Shown piece after piece: positions 62,011 through 64,000 of a DNA stretch of 64,000 nt. A program made the translations under genes and the position numbers. The notes under the pieces are model-generated. The model did no database searches. It worked only from the letters and a program-made list of their open reading frames with translations, and was not told the origin of the DNA. Position 1 is the first letter of the stretch. Every line of letters starts with the position of its first letter. Source of the DNA: Cypionkella sp. (GTDB lineage: Bacteria > Pseudomonadota > Alphaproteobacteria > Rhodobacterales > Rhodobacteraceae); NCBI RefSeq assembly GCF_030652235.1, contig NZ_JAUSBA010000031.1, forward strand, positions 1 through 64,000, read 5' to 3'.

Positions 62011-64000
62011 ATGCCGATGGAAAAGACTTTCTCTCCTGCCGAAGCGGAGGCCCGAATTTCCGATCTTTGGATCAGGGAAAAAGTAGGTGCTGCGGGCGCG
62101 AACGCGCGGCCGGGCGCGGAAGCGTTTTCCATCATGATCCCGCCGCCCAACGTCACTGGTTCGTTGCACATGGGCCATGCCTTCAACAACACGTTGCAGG
62201 ATATCCTGATCCGCTGGCACCGCATGCAGGGCCACGATGTGCTTTGGCAGGTTGGCACCGATCACGCAGGCATCGCCACCCAAATGGTGACCGAGCGCGA
62301 TATGGCTTTGCATCAGGAACCCAGCCGCCGCGAGATGGGGCGCGAGAAGTTCCTCGCCCGCGTCTGGCAGCAAAAGGTCAAATCGCGCGGCACCATCATC
62401 GGCCAACTCCAACGCCTTGGTGCGTCGTGTGATTGGGACCGTGAGGCGTTCACCATGTCCGGCGCCCCCGGTGCGCCAGCGGGTGAGGACGGCAATTTCC
62501 ACGACGCCGTGATCAAGGTGTTCGTGGACATGTACACCAAGGGCCTGATCTATCGCGGCAAGCGTCTGGTCAACTGGGACCCGCATTTTGAAACCGCGAT
62601 CTCGGATCTCGAAGTCGAGAATATCGAGGTCGCAGGCCATATGTGGCATTTCAAATATATTCTGGCCGACAAGCAAAGCTACGAATATATTGAGAAGGAT
62701 GAAGACGGCCATGTGACGCTGCGCGAAACCCGCAACTACATCTCCATCGCCACCACCCGGCCTGAAACCATGCTCGGCGATGGCGCTGTGGCCGTGCATC
62801 CCTCTGACGCGCGTTACCAGTCGATCATCGGCAAGATGGTCCACCTGCCGCTGTGTGACCGTCTGATCCCGATCATCGCCGATGAATATCCCGACCCCAC
62901 GTTCGGCTCGGGCGCGGTGAAAATCACCGGCGCGCATGATTTCAACGACTATCAGGTCGCCAAGCGCAACAATCTGCCGATGTACCGCCTGATGGACACC
63001 CGTGCGCAGATGCGCGCCGACGGTGCCGCCTATGCCGACGCCGTGAAGCGTGCGCGCGAAATCGCCGCAGGCTCGCCCACCGATGAGAATGAGGTCGACG
63101 CCCTCAACCTCGTGCCCGAAAAATACCGCGGCCTTGATCGGTTTGAGGCCCGCAAGCAAGTCATCGCCGACATCAACGCGCTTGGCCTTTGTGTGTCCAC
63201 CCTGCACTCCGAAATCGACCCCGAAACCGGCTCTGAACACCTGACCCGCGAGCCGTTTGTCGAGGCGAAAAAGATCATGCAGCCCTTCGGCGACCGCTCC
63301 AAGGTGGTGATCGAACCGATGCTGACCGACCAATGGTTCGTCGATACCGCCAAAATCGTCGGCCCCGCGCTGGATGCCGTGCGGTCCGGTGCGACCAAGA
63401 TCATCCCGGAATCGGGCGAGAAGACCTATTTTCACTGGCTGGAGAATATCGAGCCTTGGTGCATCTCGCGCCAGTTGTGGTGGGGCCATCAGATTCCGGT
63501 TTGGTATGGGCCGGATAGAGCTGACGTAGAGAATGAAGCCGCGATAGGCGGCGACCGTTTCAGCGAAAAAAACGTCAGAACTAAAGCATTTTGTGCGGCC
63601 AGTAAGGCTGAAGCACAGGCAATGGCGCAAGCCTACTATGGGGCAAAGACGGCTATTAGTTTTGTCGAAGATCATCAGATGTATGGATATGGTCGGCAAG
63701 ACGCGCTGTTTATCATCAGCCCCGGCACAATTTTCCTTTCACGCGACCCCGACGTACTCGACACATGGTTCTCCTCCGGCCTCTGGCCGATTGGCACCCT
63801 CGGCTGGCCCGAGCAAACCCCTGAATTGCAAAAGTATTTCCCCACCTCGACCCTAATCACCGGGGCCGATATCATCTTCTTCTGGGTCGCACGCATGATG
63901 ATGATGCAGCTGGCCGTGGTCGATGAAGTGCCGTTCAAAACCGTCTACCTGCACGGCCTTGTCCGCGACGCCAAGGGCAAGAAGATGTCGAAATCGCTCG
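62011..64000 (+). CDS. valS: Valine-tRNA ligase (5' part)
   Basis: This class I synthetase is open at the right window edge; 663 codons are visible. The HIGH-type motif is [16 protein letters not shown] (residues 44-59); the KMSKS motif KGKKMSKSL falls on the last bases. The editing domain lies between, with [10 protein letters not shown]. Around residues 500-578 (63511-63745) a stretch before [16 protein letters not shown] has a different, more AT-rich composition. Start ATG 62011 has AAGGA 8 bases upstream. Confidence 0.95.
   Translation, partial: MPMEKTFSPAEAEARISDLWIREKVGAAGANARPGAEAFSIMIPPPNVTGSLHMGHAFNNTLQDILIRWHRMQGHDVLWQVGTDHAGIATQMVTERDMALHQEPSRREMGREKFLARVWQQKVKSRGTIIGQLQRLGASCDWDREAFTMSGAPGAPAGEDGNFHDAVIKVFVDMYTKGLIYRGKRLVNWDPHFETAISDLEVENIEVAGHMWHFKYILADKQSYEYIEKDEDGHVTLRETRNYISIATTRPETMLGDGAVAVHPSDARYQSIIGKMVHLPLCDRLIPIIADEYPDPTFGSGAVKITGAHDFNDYQVAKRNNLPMYRLMDTRAQMRADGAAYADAVKRAREIAAGSPTDENEVDALNLVPEKYRGLDRFEARKQVIADINALGLCVSTLHSEIDPETGSEHLTREPFVEAKKIMQPFGDRSKVVIEPMLTDQWFVDTAKIVGPALDAVRSGATKIIPESGEKTYFHWLENIEPWCISRQLWWGHQIPVWYGPDRADVENEAAIGGDRFSEKNVRTKAFCAASKAEAQAMAQAYYGAKTAISFVEDHQMYGYGRQDALFIISPGTIFLSRDPDVLDTWFSSGLWPIGTLGWPEQTPELQKYFPTSTLITGADIIFFWVARMMMMQLAVVDEVPFKTVYLHGLVRDAKGKKMSKSL

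Noticed and set aside
61996-63699. Long minus-strand frame of 567 codons
   Set aside because: It is the shadow of valS, whose motifs are clear on the + strand.

Overview
The window is a GC-rich chromosome segment from an alphaproteobacterium of the Rhodobacterales (Rhodobacteraceae type). This rests on the gene order (SurA_N/PpiD-type chaperone, trpE, trpG-trpD-trpC-moaC-moeA, lexA, comEC, gltX, gltA), on the alphaproteobacterial SOS box GAAC-N7-GAAC in front of lexA, and on the type of intergenic hairpins.

Bases 1-27,530 are accessory DNA built on a single tRNA-Cys gene. From left to right they hold the end of an IS3-family insertion sequence (1-227), about 165 bases of probable host DNA, and an orphan 5' half of tRNA-Cys (396-432). 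Next comes a compact tailed-phage prophage of about 19.5 kb, bounded by a 40-bp direct repeat (393-432 and 19878-19917), and then a complete tRNA-Cys (19881-19954). A 7.6-kb genomic island follows, bounded by a 17-bp repeat of the tRNA 3' end (19940-19956 and 27514-27530). Two elements therefore occupy one tRNA gene: the prophage cut it in the anticodon loop and the island in the acceptor/3' end.

The prophage is nearly all on the + strand with overlapping start and stop codons. It encodes a replication-initiator-like protein with iteron-like repeats inside its gene, small HTH proteins, a portal, a protease-capsid fusion, an HNH nuclease, a tail tube, connectors, small and large terminase, a tape measure and tail-tip proteins. 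A holin, SAR endolysin and Rz/Rz1 cassette follows, then a divergent pair of ribbon-helix-helix regulators, two Lar-like zinc ribbons, a GapR-like protein, an excisionase-like protein and a tyrosine integrase. The terminase genes lie after the capsid and connector genes, which is unusual. The island carries three minus-strand genes for surface glycan modification (TPR-GT2-RgpF fusion, sulfotransferase-GT61 fusion, FemAB/GNAT-like protein) and a P4-type integrase broken by one base in a C-run.

From 27,531 onward the content is core chromosome: a TRIC-type channel, bfd-bfr, the threonine degradation pair tdh-kbl with an XRE-cupin regulator, selO, tRNA-Pro, a double cold-shock protein, pdxH, fabI, a LysE exporter, gpt, an aminotransferase, a PpiD-like chaperone, the tryptophan genes split by a divergent polysaccharide deacetylase, moaC-moeA, lexA, comEC, gltX, gltA, a DUF1624-like acyltransferase, polyamine genes (N-carbamoylputrescine amidase, ornithine decarboxylase with a divergent Lrp-type regulator), a DUF2235 hydrolase, a VOC protein and the 5' two thirds of valS.
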